43,285 bases of DNA from Candidatus Poribacteria bacterium (GCA_028818705.1 JAPPNJ010000167.1:1-43285); one strand, 5' to 3'; positions 31,611-40,484 are shown, counted from the stretch's first letter. The notes: generated by a model from the sequence alone, not told the origin. Numbers and translations: made by a program.

Positions 31611-32696
31611 TTAGCGTTTCTCGTATTCAAATGGAAAGGTGACAGGCTCGCCATTATTTGCCCATGAACGTGCCATAGCGACATCAATCTCGCGATCTTT
31701 ACGACCGTTGTATGCTCCATACTCAGGCTCAGTATCGTTGCGAACGGCGTTCACAAGACTCATCAACTCCGATGCGACAGTGATTTCACCATCACTGAGA
31801 GGATAATTTTGCAACGGGTTTTCCCAGATGACTTTGGGATCGGTATCGGCGACGAGCGCAGCCAGTGTTTCGTAGCCGTCAACAGTATTGGTTTCACGTG
31901 AGACGTTAATCGGACACTGTGCGTCAGCAGTCTCGTTCAAGATGACTGCGCTATCTCGGAAACACATTCCGCGTTCGGCGTAGAACTTTGAGCCGTTAAA
32001 ACCGCGGAGTGGAGAACCGTAAGAAAGACTACTAAAATTAAAGACACCGACGGCACCATCTTCAAACTCAATTATGGCATGCTGCCAATCTTCAGTATCC
32101 CGCTTGGGTTGCCCCTGCCGCCAGATGTGGTCTTGGACGTTATATCCCTTTCGGAAACCGTAAACTTGTACCGGTTCATTCTCGAAACCGACGTAACTGC
32201 GGATGAGTCCAATACCGTGGTAACCGTGTCCCCGGAAGTCATTATAGGCAGCGTTGATTTTGCCAAAGACACCCGCCAAAATCATTTCGCGTTTTATACG
32301 TTCGGTAGGCACGCGATAATAATTTTCGTTGACCTCCAACTTCGTGCCGTTCGCTTGTGCGGACGCAATCATCTTATCTGCCCATCCGAGGTCGGTGTCA
32401 ATTGGCGTTTCGGTGCAATAACTGACACCACGTTCAGAGCAGAGAAGTCCGGGAATGTGATTGTTGCTTGGGGTAATCACGATTGAACAGATGTCGGGTT
32501 TCACGGTGTCTAACATCTGCTCAGTGTCTGTGTAATGGGGAACGTTGTATTTTTCGCCCTGTTCAGCGACGCTATCCTCCTGTTGATCGCAAACAGCGAC
32601 TAATTCAAGATCGTCAGTCAATTTCGAGATAATAGGTAGGTAAGTTCCAGACCCGCGTCTGCCTGTACCGATATGTGCGATTTTGAGCTTATCCAT
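31611..32696 (-). CDS. Gfo/Idh/MocA family oxidoreductase
   Basis: A 361-residue protein with the Rossmann start KIAHIGTGRRGSGTYLPIIS and, at the usual EKP position, SYCTETPIDTDLGWADKMI: the catalytic Lys is replaced (TETP instead of EKP). The C-terminal domain is normal, including FEDGAVGVFNFSSLSYGS. Loss of the EKP lysine suggests a changed chemistry or a non-dehydrogenase role. AAGGAG lies 5 nt before the ATG. It follows the lipoprotein gene by 41 bp and likely shares its promoter. Confidence 0.88.
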   Translation of the reverse strand: MDKLKIAHIGTGRRGSGTYLPIISKLTDDLELVAVCDQQEDSVAEQGEKYNVPHYTDTEQMLDTVKPDICSIVITPSNNHIPGLLCSERGVSYCTETPIDTDLGWADKMIASAQANGTKLEVNENYYRVPTERIKREMILAGVFGKINAAYNDFRGHGYHGIGLIRSYVGFENEPVQVYGFRKGYNVQDHIWRQGQPKRDTEDWQHAIIEFEDGAVGVFNFSSLSYGSPLRGFNGSKFYAERGMCFRDSAVILNETADAQCPINVSRETNTVDGYETLAALVADTDPKVIWENPLQNYPLSDGEITVASELMSLVNAVRNDTEPEYGAYNGRKDREIDVAMARSWANNGEPVTFPFEYEKR

Positions 32697-32737
32697 GGTG
32701 TCTCCTTCTATCTATCCAAGATCGGCATCTACCCTTA

Positions 32738-33223
32738 CTATTCTACCCAAAAGACATGACTCCGTTCAAAGAGGTCATCAAGGTAAATTTCAACGAACCA
32801 CTCCCCTGTATCATCGGGTAGGTCTATGTAAAACCACGTAATTTTATCGCCAGTTGTTGATGTGAGCGTCTGTTTCTCGTTCCAGAATGGTGGATCTTCC
32901 AAATCATCATCTGGCGAGAACCATGAGACTTCAACGGTGTGTTGTTTCGCTACGTTTGCCCATAGAATCCATAAATACACTCGGTCGTTAGCATCGGCAA
33001 AAAAGTCTGTGGTGATACCATCAGGTCTGTCCTCAAAGACATCAATCGCTAAAACAGAATCCACTATAGTCGGTTCATCGCGTCCGACATCCGTCAAGCC
33101 GCTGCCGCCAGAAGAAGTCTCACTACAACCACTCAACGCAATCATCAACGGCGACAGACCTATTCCTAATATGAAGTATGGAATTGCGCGCAATATCTTG
33201 ATGGAAGTGTAGGCTCGACGCAT
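32738..33223 (-). CDS. Putative lipoprotein
   Basis: A 161-residue protein with a type II signal peptide: hydrophobic AIPYFILGIGLSPLMIA, lipobox LSGC (Cys33), then a Ser/Gly spacer. The rest is a single acidic beta-rich domain (VYLWILWANVAKQHTVEVSW, WFYIDLPDDTGEWFVEIYLD) that resembles Ig-like ligand-binding modules. It should be anchored in the inner or outer membrane facing the periplasm. It has its own strong promoter and precedes a Gfo/Idh gene. No family is recognised. Confidence 0.75.
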   Translation of the reverse strand: MRRAYTSIKILRAIPYFILGIGLSPLMIALSGCSETSSGGSGLTDVGRDEPTIVDSVLAIDVFEDRPDGITTDFFADANDRVYLWILWANVAKQHTVEVSWFSPDDDLEDPPFWNEKQTLTSTTGDKITWFYIDLPDDTGEWFVEIYLDDLFERSHVFWVE

Positions 33224-33301
33224 AGTTTCTTCTCCTATTGTAGGTTAGGGAACCCCGCGTTACTAAATTATGTGAGATAAATTGGCTAAATCCTAACTGC
33301 T

Positions 33302-33330
33302 ATTGTATCAAGCGTCGGATTTTTTGTCAA
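33302..33330 (-). promoter_or_regulatory. Promoter of the lipoprotein-Gfo/Idh unit
   Basis: TTGACA (33325-33330), 17 bp, TACAAT (33302-33307) on the minus strand, one base from consensus. The leader is about 75 nt, with GGAGAA before the ATG. Confidence 0.7.
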
Positions 33331-33383
33331 AGAAAATTCCAGATGAGAGTCATGATTCAGGGGTTGATCTTTCCGATTTTCTA

Positions 33384-33412
33384 TTGACAAACACCACCCT
33401 TGGTGATAGGCT
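33384..33412 (+). promoter_or_regulatory. Possible promoter of the amidohydrolase operon
   Basis: TTGACA (33384-33389) is followed after 17 bp by TAGGCT (33407-33412), a weak -10. The spacer contains CACCA/TGGTG, a short palindrome that could bind an activator or repressor. It lies 24 bp before the ATG, so the leader would be very short. Confidence 0.35.
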
Positions 33413-33436
33413 AAATCAACAACCAAGGAGTATTTT

Positions 33437-35056
33437 ATGAGAGATGTAAAGCAAAGACAAATTTCACCCGCAGATCATTCTCACAGCGAAGCAAGAATAC
33501 CCGTATGGCATTCTTTTGATACAATCATTTCCAGTGGAAATATCGTCGATGGCACAGGTAAACAGGAACCGTTTGTAGCGGACATCGGCATTCAAGATGA
33601 CCGCATTGCGGCTATCGGTGACCTTGGACAGGCAGAGGCATCGCGTCGGATTTCTGCTGAGGGGCAGGTCGTTTGTCCCGGTTTTGTTGACGTGCACGTG
33701 CATTCCGAAATAGCGCTACTGGGTGGACGGGACCAGTTCGCCGCCGTTAGTCAAGGTGTAACGACGCACTTAGCGGCACCAGACGGTTTTGGATGGGCGC
33801 CATTATCACCAGAGCAAGCACAGGAAATGTGGCACTATACTCAATTTGCCTATGGAGATGCTGAAGTCGCCCTCAACTGGCAAACACCAGACGCGTATCT
33901 GAACATATTCGAGGGAAAAATCCCTGCGAATCTCTATCCACAGGTGCCACATTGTGCTGTCCGCCTCGGAGCAATGGGGTGGGCCCCACGTCCAGCAACC
34001 GCTGATGAATTGAAAATGATGGAACGCACCACACGCGAGTGGTTAGAAGCGGGAGCATGCTGTCTCTGCTTAGGGCTCGATTATCAACCCTCGGCAAATG
34101 CTGATTTGCATGAGTTAGTCTATCTCTCAAAAATTGCTGCGAGTTACGATGCGATCTACGCAGCACACGTCCGCTATCGTATCCTCGGCAGAAAACAGGC
34201 GTGGGAGGAGACAATCGAGATTGCCCAACGCGCTGAGATTCCTGTGCATATTTCGCACGAACGGGTTGATGATGAGGCATCTGAAATCCTTGAACGCGTA
34301 GAACGAGAAGATATAGATTTGACGTTTGAATCCTATCTCTATCCGGCGGGTATGACCCACCTCGCAATGATGCTCCCGATGGAGTTTCAGACCGGTGCGC
34401 CTGCTGACATGTTAGCAAATCTGGAAAATCTAGACGTTCGAGAAAAATCGCTCGCACACCTACAGGGAGAGTTACGCCAAGGGAATCAAATCGTGGGATA
34501 CAACCGCTCTGGTAGGTTCATAGGGATGACGCTCGCTGAAGCCGCCAAAAGTGAGGGCAAATCTAATGAAAACTTTGCCTTCGATCTCATTTGCGATGAA
34601 GCTGCGATTGAAACCTTTGTGATGCCGTGGGCTACGCCGCCTGAAGAAAATGAACGCATTTTGAATCGGACTGCAAACCACCCTCGTATGATGATTGCGA
34701 GCGATGGGGTCTACAACATTCCACATCCACACCCTCGAAGTTATGGGTGTTTCGTGCAGTATCTGGGTAAGTTCGTACGCGAACGCCAGTTGATTTCTTT
34801 GCAAGAAGCTATCTACAAAATGAGCGGTTTTCCAGCGGAACGTTTTCGACTGTCTGACCGAGGAAAAATTAACTGTGGGTTTGCTGCAGACATCGTCGTC
34901 TTCAACCCGGAGACCGTTGCAGACCGCTCCACGTGGTTTGACCCAGTACAATCTCCGGTCGGTGTAAACTGGGTGTTCGTTAATGGCGTTTCAGTTGTTG
35001 AAGATGGAAACGTGACGGGACAGTTGCCCGGCAAAGTGCTACGTCAACAACGATAG
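33437..35056 (+). CDS. D-aminoacylase-like amidohydrolase
   Basis: A 539-residue protein of the N-acyl-D-amino-acid deacylase (DAA) branch of the amidohydrolase superfamily. VDVHVHS (His87, His89) is the metal HxH; AAHVRYR and VHISHERVDD follow as the next metal histidines; MIASDGVYNIPHPHPRSYGC has the catalytic Asp. The C-terminal strand FAADIVVFNPETVADRSTWF is typical. The usual metal-ligand Cys (NCGFG) is replaced here by Asp116 (APDGFGWAP). Family members hydrolyse N-acyl-D-amino acids or dihydropyrimidine-like rings; specificity is open. CAAGGAG lies 8 nt before the ATG. A flavoprotein gene follows after 24 bp. Confidence 0.87.
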   Translation: MRDVKQRQISPADHSHSEARIPVWHSFDTIISSGNIVDGTGKQEPFVADIGIQDDRIAAIGDLGQAEASRRISAEGQVVCPGFVDVHVHSEIALLGGRDQFAAVSQGVTTHLAAPDGFGWAPLSPEQAQEMWHYTQFAYGDAEVALNWQTPDAYLNIFEGKIPANLYPQVPHCAVRLGAMGWAPRPATADELKMMERTTREWLEAGACCLCLGLDYQPSANADLHELVYLSKIAASYDAIYAAHVRYRILGRKQAWEETIEIAQRAEIPVHISHERVDDEASEILERVEREDIDLTFESYLYPAGMTHLAMMLPMEFQTGAPADMLANLENLDVREKSLAHLQGELRQGNQIVGYNRSGRFIGMTLAEAAKSEGKSNENFAFDLICDEAAIETFVMPWATPPEENERILNRTANHPRMMIASDGVYNIPHPHPRSYGCFVQYLGKFVRERQLISLQEAIYKMSGFPAERFRLSDRGKINCGFAADIVVFNPETVADRSTWFDPVQSPVGVNWVFVNGVSVVEDGNVTGQLPGKVLRQQR

Positions 35057-35080
35057 ATAATGTAGTGTGGAGGGAAAACC

Positions 35081-36514
35081 GTGGATACTTACGATTTGAC
35101 CATCATCGGCGGCGGAAGTGCAGGCCTCGTGCTTGCCGTGGCGGGCGCAACGTTAGGAAAAAAAACGGCACTTGTGGAAAAGCATCGCATCGGTGGCGAT
35201 TGCCTCTGGACGGGATGTGTGCCATCTAAAGCACTCCTAAAAGCGGCGAAGGTGGCGAATTATATTCAGAATGCAGAGAAATACGGCGTTGTTGCTCCAT
35301 CTCCCGCGCCTGACTGGCAGCGGGTGATAGGATACGTGCAAAGCACCCAACACGCGATAGAAGAGGAACACGACAACCCTGAACGATTCCGCGAGATGGG
35401 CGTGGATGTTATCTTCGGAAACGGGCATTTTGAATCGCCCAACACGTTCGTCGTAGAAGATGCTGAAAGTGGAGAGACACGTACCCTCAAAAGCAAAAAA
35501 TTCGTGATCAGTACGGGTTCCCGCCCTCTTGCGCCACCTATACCCGGATTGGAATCTTGTGGCTATCTGGATAGCGAGACTGTATGGGAATTAGAGACAC
35601 TTCCCAACCGGATGCTCGTTGTCGGTGCCGGTCCAATCGGTGTTGAACTTGGACAGGCATTTCATCGCCTCGGTGCCGATGTGACGATAGCACAACGGAG
35701 CGGACGCATCTTGACAAAAGAAGACCTCGATGTCTCTGATCAGATGCTGCACTACCTCCGTGCAGATGGTCTCACTATCCGACTCAACACAAACATCAGG
35801 CAGGTGACCCAAGAACAAAAAGGCACAAAGGTAACGTTCAGCAGTAGTGAAAACGGAAATGTTGAACAGACGTTCGATAAGATTTTAATCGCCGCAGGGC
35901 GTGCACCGAATGTCGAGGGTTTAGAACTTGAACAGATCGGGGTACGGGTCGGTAGACGCGGAATCGAAGTAAACAACAAACTCCAGACGCGTGTGAAAAA
36001 TATCTATGCTGCAGGCGATGTCATCGGACACTATCTGTTTACGCATGTCGCAGCGTTTCAAGCACAACTGCTTCTCCGAAATATTTTCTTCCCTTTTTCT
36101 AAAACGATTAACTATGCTGTCGTGCCGTGGACGACTTTTTGTGATCCAGAGGTCGCTCGTTGTGGAATGACCGAGGCAGAGGCACGCGAGAAATATGGAG
36201 CTGTTGATGTGTTCACACTGGACCAAGGGGACGTTGACAGAGCCGTTGCGGAAGGCGAGACGCAAGGCTTTACGAAAGTTATCGCGAGCCGGTGGAACGG
36301 GAAAATATTAGGGGTTCACGTTGTGGGAGCCAATGCGGGAGAGGTGATCCACGAGTACGTTTTGGCGATGCAGATGGGGATTCCACTGCGGAAATTGAGC
36401 GGCATGATCCACGTTTATCCGACGTTTTCGAGCAGTACATGGCGTGTGGCAGGGAAATGGTTTTCGGAAGGAACATTGATTCAGACGTTGCGGAGAGCAA
36501 TTGGGGTAGGCTAA
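35081..36514 (+). CDS. Mercuric-reductase-like pyridine nucleotide-disulfide oxidoreductase
   Basis: A 477-residue flavoprotein: FAD loop LTIIGGGSAGLVLAVAGATL, redox-active disulfide GDCLWTGCVPSKALLKAAK (Cys about 43 and 48), NAD loop MLVVGAGPIGVELGQAFHRL, and the dimerisation domain with PWTTFCDPEVARCGMTEAEA and HVYPTFSSS. This is the MerA/dihydrolipoamide dehydrogenase pattern with no N-terminal HMA domain and no C-terminal Cys pair for mercury, so a general disulfide reductase is likelier than mercury detoxification. GTG start with GGAGGG 7 nt upstream. It is the second gene of an operon with the amidohydrolase. Confidence 0.92.
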   Translation: MDTYDLTIIGGGSAGLVLAVAGATLGKKTALVEKHRIGGDCLWTGCVPSKALLKAAKVANYIQNAEKYGVVAPSPAPDWQRVIGYVQSTQHAIEEEHDNPERFREMGVDVIFGNGHFESPNTFVVEDAESGETRTLKSKKFVISTGSRPLAPPIPGLESCGYLDSETVWELETLPNRMLVVGAGPIGVELGQAFHRLGADVTIAQRSGRILTKEDLDVSDQMLHYLRADGLTIRLNTNIRQVTQEQKGTKVTFSSSENGNVEQTFDKILIAAGRAPNVEGLELEQIGVRVGRRGIEVNNKLQTRVKNIYAAGDVIGHYLFTHVAAFQAQLLLRNIFFPFSKTINYAVVPWTTFCDPEVARCGMTEAEAREKYGAVDVFTLDQGDVDRAVAEGETQGFTKVIASRWNGKILGVHVVGANAGEVIHEYVLAMQMGIPLRKLSGMIHVYPTFSSSTWRVAGKWFSEGTLIQTLRRAIGVG

Positions 36515-36525
36515 TATTTTGAAAC

Positions 36526-36643
36526 AAAAAAAGAGCCGGAAGCCATATTCCCAATTGGTTCCAAAAGGTTCAGGGTCCTAACCTAACTCGCGTGTGCGAC
36601 AGAGACTTGCAAATTACACCTTTTAGGAATTACGGCTCCGGCT
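36526..36643 (-). ncRNA. Structured RNA or complex terminator after rtcB
   Basis: Read on the minus strand, four nested helices pair in register: AGCCGGA/TCCGGCT (36637-36643 with 36534-36540), GCC/GGC, ATTCC/GGAAT and AAAAGG/CCTTTT, closing a loop of about 50 nt. The 3' strand is followed by TCTTTTTTTG, a terminator-like U-run. It could be a terminator with a large insertion or an independent small RNA. It resembles no RNA class I know by sequence. It lies 140 bp past the stop of rtcB in a 268-bp gap between convergent genes. Confidence 0.45.
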
Positions 36644-36782
36644 TACCCAAGGAGGCTTACATAGACCTGAGCAATTTCTGTGCCAATAGAAGAAGAGCAA
36701 TTTTGGCAATTTTAAGGGTAAGATTGCCTATTTTTTGAACATGTTCCGATAAAACTGATAGAAAAATAGACATTCGTCCGTT

Positions 36783-38252
36783 TTAGCCTTTTACAACCGC
36801 GATAGGACGGAGACGCGCGACGCGGCGTGAGAGTCCTGCTTTATCGACGACGCGGACGACTTCATCGACATCCTTGTAAGCTTCAGAGACCTCTTCTTGG
36901 AGAGTGCGCCTCCCTTCTGCCCGAACATAAATGCCTTGTGCCTCTAAATCTTTCTGGATAGAACGTCCTTTGGTCAAAGCAATTGCTTTTCTCCGAGAGA
37001 GAACCCGACCGGCACCGTGGCAGGTTGTTCCCCATGTCTCTGCCATCGCGCCCGGATTGCCGACCAGCACATAAGAGGCTGTCCCCATATCACCAGGGAT
37101 CAGCACGGGTTGTCCAACCTTCTGATATTTTTCAGGGATCTCTGGATGTCCTGCGGGGAAGGCGCGGGTCGCCCCTTTGCGATGGATAAACAACTCGCGT
37201 TCTTTGCCATCAACGGTGTGTTTTTCAAATTTTCCGATGTTATGTGCCACATCGTAAACAAGCTCCAAACCGAGTTCATCTTCGGTTGTTTCAAAAAATT
37301 GCATGAAGGTCTGGCGAACGAGGTGCATGATACATTGCCGATTGTTCCACGCATAGTTTGCACTACACGCCATGGCAGTGATGTAGTCCTGTCCTTCTGG
37401 TGAGTTGATCGGTGCTGAGGCGAGCTGCCGGTCAGGGAGGTTGATGCCGTACCTTTCAGCAACCTTGACCCAACTCTTGACGTGCTCATCGCAGATCTGA
37501 TAGCCGAAGCCGCGTGAACCGGTGTGAATCATGACACATACACTGCCTTCGCTTAACCCCATTGCATCGGCGGCTTCTCGGTAAAAGATGCGATCAACCG
37601 TCTGTACTTCAAGGAAATGGTTACCGGATCCGAGTGTTCCAAGCTGGTTTTTGCCGCGCTCTAAGGCGCGTTGGCTCGCAGCATCGGCGTTAGCGTGTTG
37701 GAGAAAGCCGGTCGCCTCGGTAAAGTTGAGATCACTCGGATGTCCATATTCACGCTCAATCGACCAGCGGGCACCTTTTTCCAACATCTGCCGCTCTTCT
37801 TGGACGGTGAGCCGAATTTTGCCGCTTGAGCCGACGCCACACGGGACGTTCTCGAATAACTTGGCGACGAGTGCTTTCCGCTTCCCTTCAAGCTGCGAGA
37901 CATCAAGGTTGGTACGAATGAGACGGACACCACAATTGATGTCGTATCCGATACCACCGGGGGAAACGACACCATCTGCCTGTGGGTCTGTGGCAGCGAC
38001 CCCACCGATAACAAACCCGTACCCCCAGTGCAAATCGGGCATTGCGAGCGAATGTTTGACAATACCGGGGAGATGTGCAACGTTTGCGACCTGTTGCAGT
38101 GCCTCGTCACTTTTTGACTGCCTGAGAAGTTTCTCGTTGGCATAGACAATGCCATCAACGCGCATGCCTTTCATGTAACTTTTCGGGATACGCCAGCGGT
38201 ATTCATCGATTTTTTGGAGTGTTATGTTTCCTGCCACGATAATATCTTCCAA
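36783..38252 (-). CDS. rtcB: tRNA-splicing/RNA-repair ligase RtcB
   Basis: A 489-residue GTP-dependent RNA ligase joining 2',3'-cyclic or 3'-phosphate ends to 5'-OH. Mn-binding residues are seen in GIGYDINCGVRLIR (D104, C107), LGTLGSGNHFLEVQ (H212), IHTGSRGFG (H243) and VAHNIGKF (H337). The guanylated histidine is H412 in TTCHGAGRVLSRRKA. All catalytic residues are present. It starts 1 bp after the stop of a PD-(D/E)XK-like gene and shares its promoter. No archease, RtcA or Ro60 gene is in view. Confidence 0.95.
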   Translation of the reverse strand: MEDIIVAGNITLQKIDEYRWRIPKSYMKGMRVDGIVYANEKLLRQSKSDEALQQVANVAHLPGIVKHSLAMPDLHWGYGFVIGGVAATDPQADGVVSPGGIGYDINCGVRLIRTNLDVSQLEGKRKALVAKLFENVPCGVGSSGKIRLTVQEERQMLEKGARWSIEREYGHPSDLNFTEATGFLQHANADAASQRALERGKNQLGTLGSGNHFLEVQTVDRIFYREAADAMGLSEGSVCVMIHTGSRGFGYQICDEHVKSWVKVAERYGINLPDRQLASAPINSPEGQDYITAMACSANYAWNNRQCIMHLVRQTFMQFFETTEDELGLELVYDVAHNIGKFEKHTVDGKERELFIHRKGATRAFPAGHPEIPEKYQKVGQPVLIPGDMGTASYVLVGNPGAMAETWGTTCHGAGRVLSRRKAIALTKGRSIQKDLEAQGIYVRAEGRRTLQEEVSEAYKDVDEVVRVVDKAGLSRRVARLRPIAVVKG

Positions 38253-38253
38253 T

Positions 38254-38859
38254 TCATGCCTTTTGTTCTACCATACTTGAGAGGATACCAAGAATCTTGT
38301 CACACCGTGAGATTTGATAGGCAGCCATGTCAATATAGAGCTTCGCGCCCTCTAATTTGAGAAAGAGCCAATCTATCCCGGATGTGATGGCACCATAAAT
38401 ACGAGGGATGTTATTTCCTTCTTCTGCGTTAAAACGTTGTGCAGCAACCATTTCCGCAACGCACTGCCCGAGTCCAAATAGCAAATCATCTTTCTTCGCC
38501 TCAACAAGGATAATGATAGGTGCCTTTAAAGAAAATTGGCGCGGCGAGAGACTTATCACAAAATCGCACACACCGGTCAGATCGGCATCAGCATCAACAT
38601 TGAACTCAATCCCTGAAAAAAAACTGATACGGTGTTCTAATTGTTCGCGGAGTTCAACGAGGACATTAGCGACAATTAACTCTGATTTGACTTTTTCTGT
38701 GCCGATAGCATGGGCTAAAGGTATGTTCCGCGCCAACACGGCGGTGAGCAGTTCGCTCGGCTTCACCGGTTCACTGGCAGCGAAGATACCGGCGGCATCA
38801 ACCTCTTCTAAATCAAACGCTTCCAGCACCGTGTCTAAAGTAAAATTGCTATACGCCAT
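38254..38859 (-). CDS. PD-(D/E)XK-like protein upstream of rtcB
   Basis: A 201-residue protein of an uncharacterised family, one I recall as frequent in cyanobacteria and repeat-rich bacteria. Spacing of acidic residues fits the PD-(D/E)XK nuclease fold: E60 (KSELIVANVLVEL), D99 (DLTGVCDFVIS), E120-A-K122 (IIILVEAKKDDL) and Q132 (GLGQCVAEMVAAQRFN). The catalytic D-ExK-Q set looks complete. Nuclease activity and its target are inference. It is the first gene of a two-gene operon with rtcB (1 bp apart), which suggests a link between RNA or DNA cleavage and ligation. Confidence 0.72.
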   Translation of the reverse strand: MAYSNFTLDTVLEAFDLEEVDAAGIFAASEPVKPSELLTAVLARNIPLAHAIGTEKVKSELIVANVLVELREQLEHRISFFSGIEFNVDADADLTGVCDFVISLSPRQFSLKAPIIILVEAKKDDLLFGLGQCVAEMVAAQRFNAEEGNNIPRIYGAITSGIDWLFLKLEGAKLYIDMAAYQISRCDKILGILSSMVEQKA

Positions 38860-38905
38860 GTGAAAGCCTCTCCCACCTATAACAGACCCTTTAGATTATA
38901 TTTTT

Positions 38906-38934
38906 ATTATACAGCATTTTTTTGGGGAACGCAA
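38906..38934 (-). promoter_or_regulatory. Promoter of the nuclease-like/rtcB operon
   Basis: TTGCGT (38929-38934), 17 bp, TATAAT (38906-38911) on the minus strand. The leader is about 40 nt and has GGGAGAGG before the ATG at 38859. Confidence 0.65.
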
Positions 38935-39077
38935 CCCTTTTGTCCAGAGTGCAGGACTGTTGAGTTTATGTTTGTGAAGGACAAAATACTTTGAAGAATA
39001 TGAACGTTCGGCGACACTAACTTAATATTATGGTGCTTTTGGCAGTTCATTAAAATCTATCAACAAAGGAGAGTATC

Positions 39078-39524
39078 ATGAAGTACTTAGTTTTGCTCAC
39101 TGCTCTGATCGCTCTACTAAGTTGTGGAAGCGATTCAAACCTTATATCACCGGATCCCTCGATGGATATGAGACAACCCGCTGAAAAAAATGAGTCGTTA
39201 ATCGTAGAGAATCCGTTAGTAGAACCGCCCGAGGCTATGGTTGAGCCACCGATGGTACAAGCAGTTCCGCCCGAGGTTATCGAGGTTATAAATGAAAATC
39301 TACCGGTGGTACGAGCAGTCCCACCCGAGGCTATCAAGGTTATAGTTGAACCACCGAATGAGGATCCACCGATGGTACGCGTCGTAGTTCCGCCCGAGGT
39401 CATTGAGGCTGCAGCTGAACCACCGAATGGGGATCTGCCGATACGGGTAATAGTCCGAGTACGAGTAATAGAACCTCAGGTTATGGCTGAACCACCGAAT
39501 GAGGATCCACCGATGGAGCAGTAG
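39078..39524 (+). CDS. Proline-rich repetitive lipoprotein
   Basis: This 148-residue protein has a lipoprotein signal (LVLLTALIALLSC, Cys16) and then almost only a degenerate repeat: AVPPEVIEVINENLPVVR, AVPPEAIKVIVEPPNEDPP, VVVPPEVIEAAAEPPNGDLP, MAEPPNEDPP. The period is about 20-24 residues. It should be an extended, acidic, surface-exposed stalk, with no enzymatic fold. AAAGGAGAG lies 7 nt upstream of the ATG. Repeat number is likely variable between strains. It is monocistronic; the next gene is convergent. Confidence 0.75.
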   Translation: MKYLVLLTALIALLSCGSDSNLISPDPSMDMRQPAEKNESLIVENPLVEPPEAMVEPPMVQAVPPEVIEVINENLPVVRAVPPEAIKVIVEPPNEDPPMVRVVVPPEVIEAAAEPPNGDLPIRVIVRVRVIEPQVMAEPPNEDPPMEQ

Positions 39525-39574
39525 TGGAGCCAAAACCAGCAGGATAGGGTACGTCTTCATCTAAGAAGACATCT

Positions 39575-40399
39575 TCAGTAGACGGTAATATCTGCTCCTT
39601 GATGGACACAGACAGCGTTCTCGGTTACTTCGCCGTTCTGCTCAAGAACTGTGAACCCATGACGCTCGAGTTCTAAACGCAGATTCTCAGGGGTCGGGTA
39701 ACGTCGCTGATGGATGTACCAAGTATCGTTAACACAAATCGTCCCTTCATAGTCCTTGGGTCCGACACTGAGTCTGAAAGGATCTGGATGGAATAGACTG
39801 TAGCATATTTCGGTATCGCTATCCCAAAGGGCGTCCTGGTCAAAACGTGTGTAAACTTTCCCTGTTGTGCTATCGACAATTTGTGTTTCGGGGTCCTCTC
39901 GATCAGGTTCAAAAACACAACAGCTCATCAAAAAATAGCCATCCTTGGCGAGTCCGGACTTGATACCTGAAAACATCGCAATTCGATCTGGATCCGTAAC
40001 GATGCCTTGCGAACAGAAACTGTCAACAATAAGTTGGTATGACCCGCCTTCACGTGGAAGTTTGCAGACATCTAACACCTCATATTGGACATCTAAACAG
40101 CGTTCGGCAGCAATTGCTTTGGCTTTATCGATGGCAGCGGGAATAACATCAATCCCGTGTACGCGGTAGCCTAATTGCGCTAAAAAACAGGCGACGGGTC
40201 CTGTCCCACATCCGAGTTCAAGGATTCGTGCATCGGGTTTGAGGTCTAAACGTGGTAAGATTTCTATTAAGAAGGATTTGGAAGAGAACTCACTGAAATC
40301 ATCAGGGTTCCCGTAAAGTTCTCCCCTTGACAGAAGTCCTTTTGCCTTGAGCTCAGCGTAATCTGCCAGATGTTCGTGGTAAAAGTATTTTTGCTTCAT
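39575..40399 (-). CDS. Class I SAM-dependent methyltransferase
   Basis: A 274-residue methyltransferase with motif I ARILELGCGTGPVACFLAQL, strand 2 VHGIDVIPAAI and VDSFCSQGIV in the motif IV region. The acceptor is not recognisable. The C-terminal part (YEGTICVNDTWYIHQRRYPT) is a beta extension. TTGGAAGATC is a weak SD before the ATG. It is 85 bp downstream of the ankyrin gene on the same strand and converges on the proline-rich lipoprotein gene. Confidence 0.85.
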   Translation of the reverse strand: MKQKYFYHEHLADYAELKAKGLLSRGELYGNPDDFSEFSSKSFLIEILPRLDLKPDARILELGCGTGPVACFLAQLGYRVHGIDVIPAAIDKAKAIAAERCLDVQYEVLDVCKLPREGGSYQLIVDSFCSQGIVTDPDRIAMFSGIKSGLAKDGYFLMSCCVFEPDREDPETQIVDSTTGKVYTRFDQDALWDSDTEICYSLFHPDPFRLSVGPKDYEGTICVNDTWYIHQRRYPTPENLRLELERHGFTVLEQNGEVTENAVCVHQGADITVY

Positions 40400-40484
40400 G
40401 ATCTTCCAATTTCATTGAGGTTATGTTATTTTTGAAGGATGTGTGTCCTGTATAGATTGTAGTGTTCAGTGGGTGTTGGGTGCA

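Noticed and set aside
35081..36514. Mercury-resistance operon
   Set aside because: The flavoprotein lacks the HMA domain and the C-terminal mercury-binding cysteines, and no merR, merT or merP gene is present.
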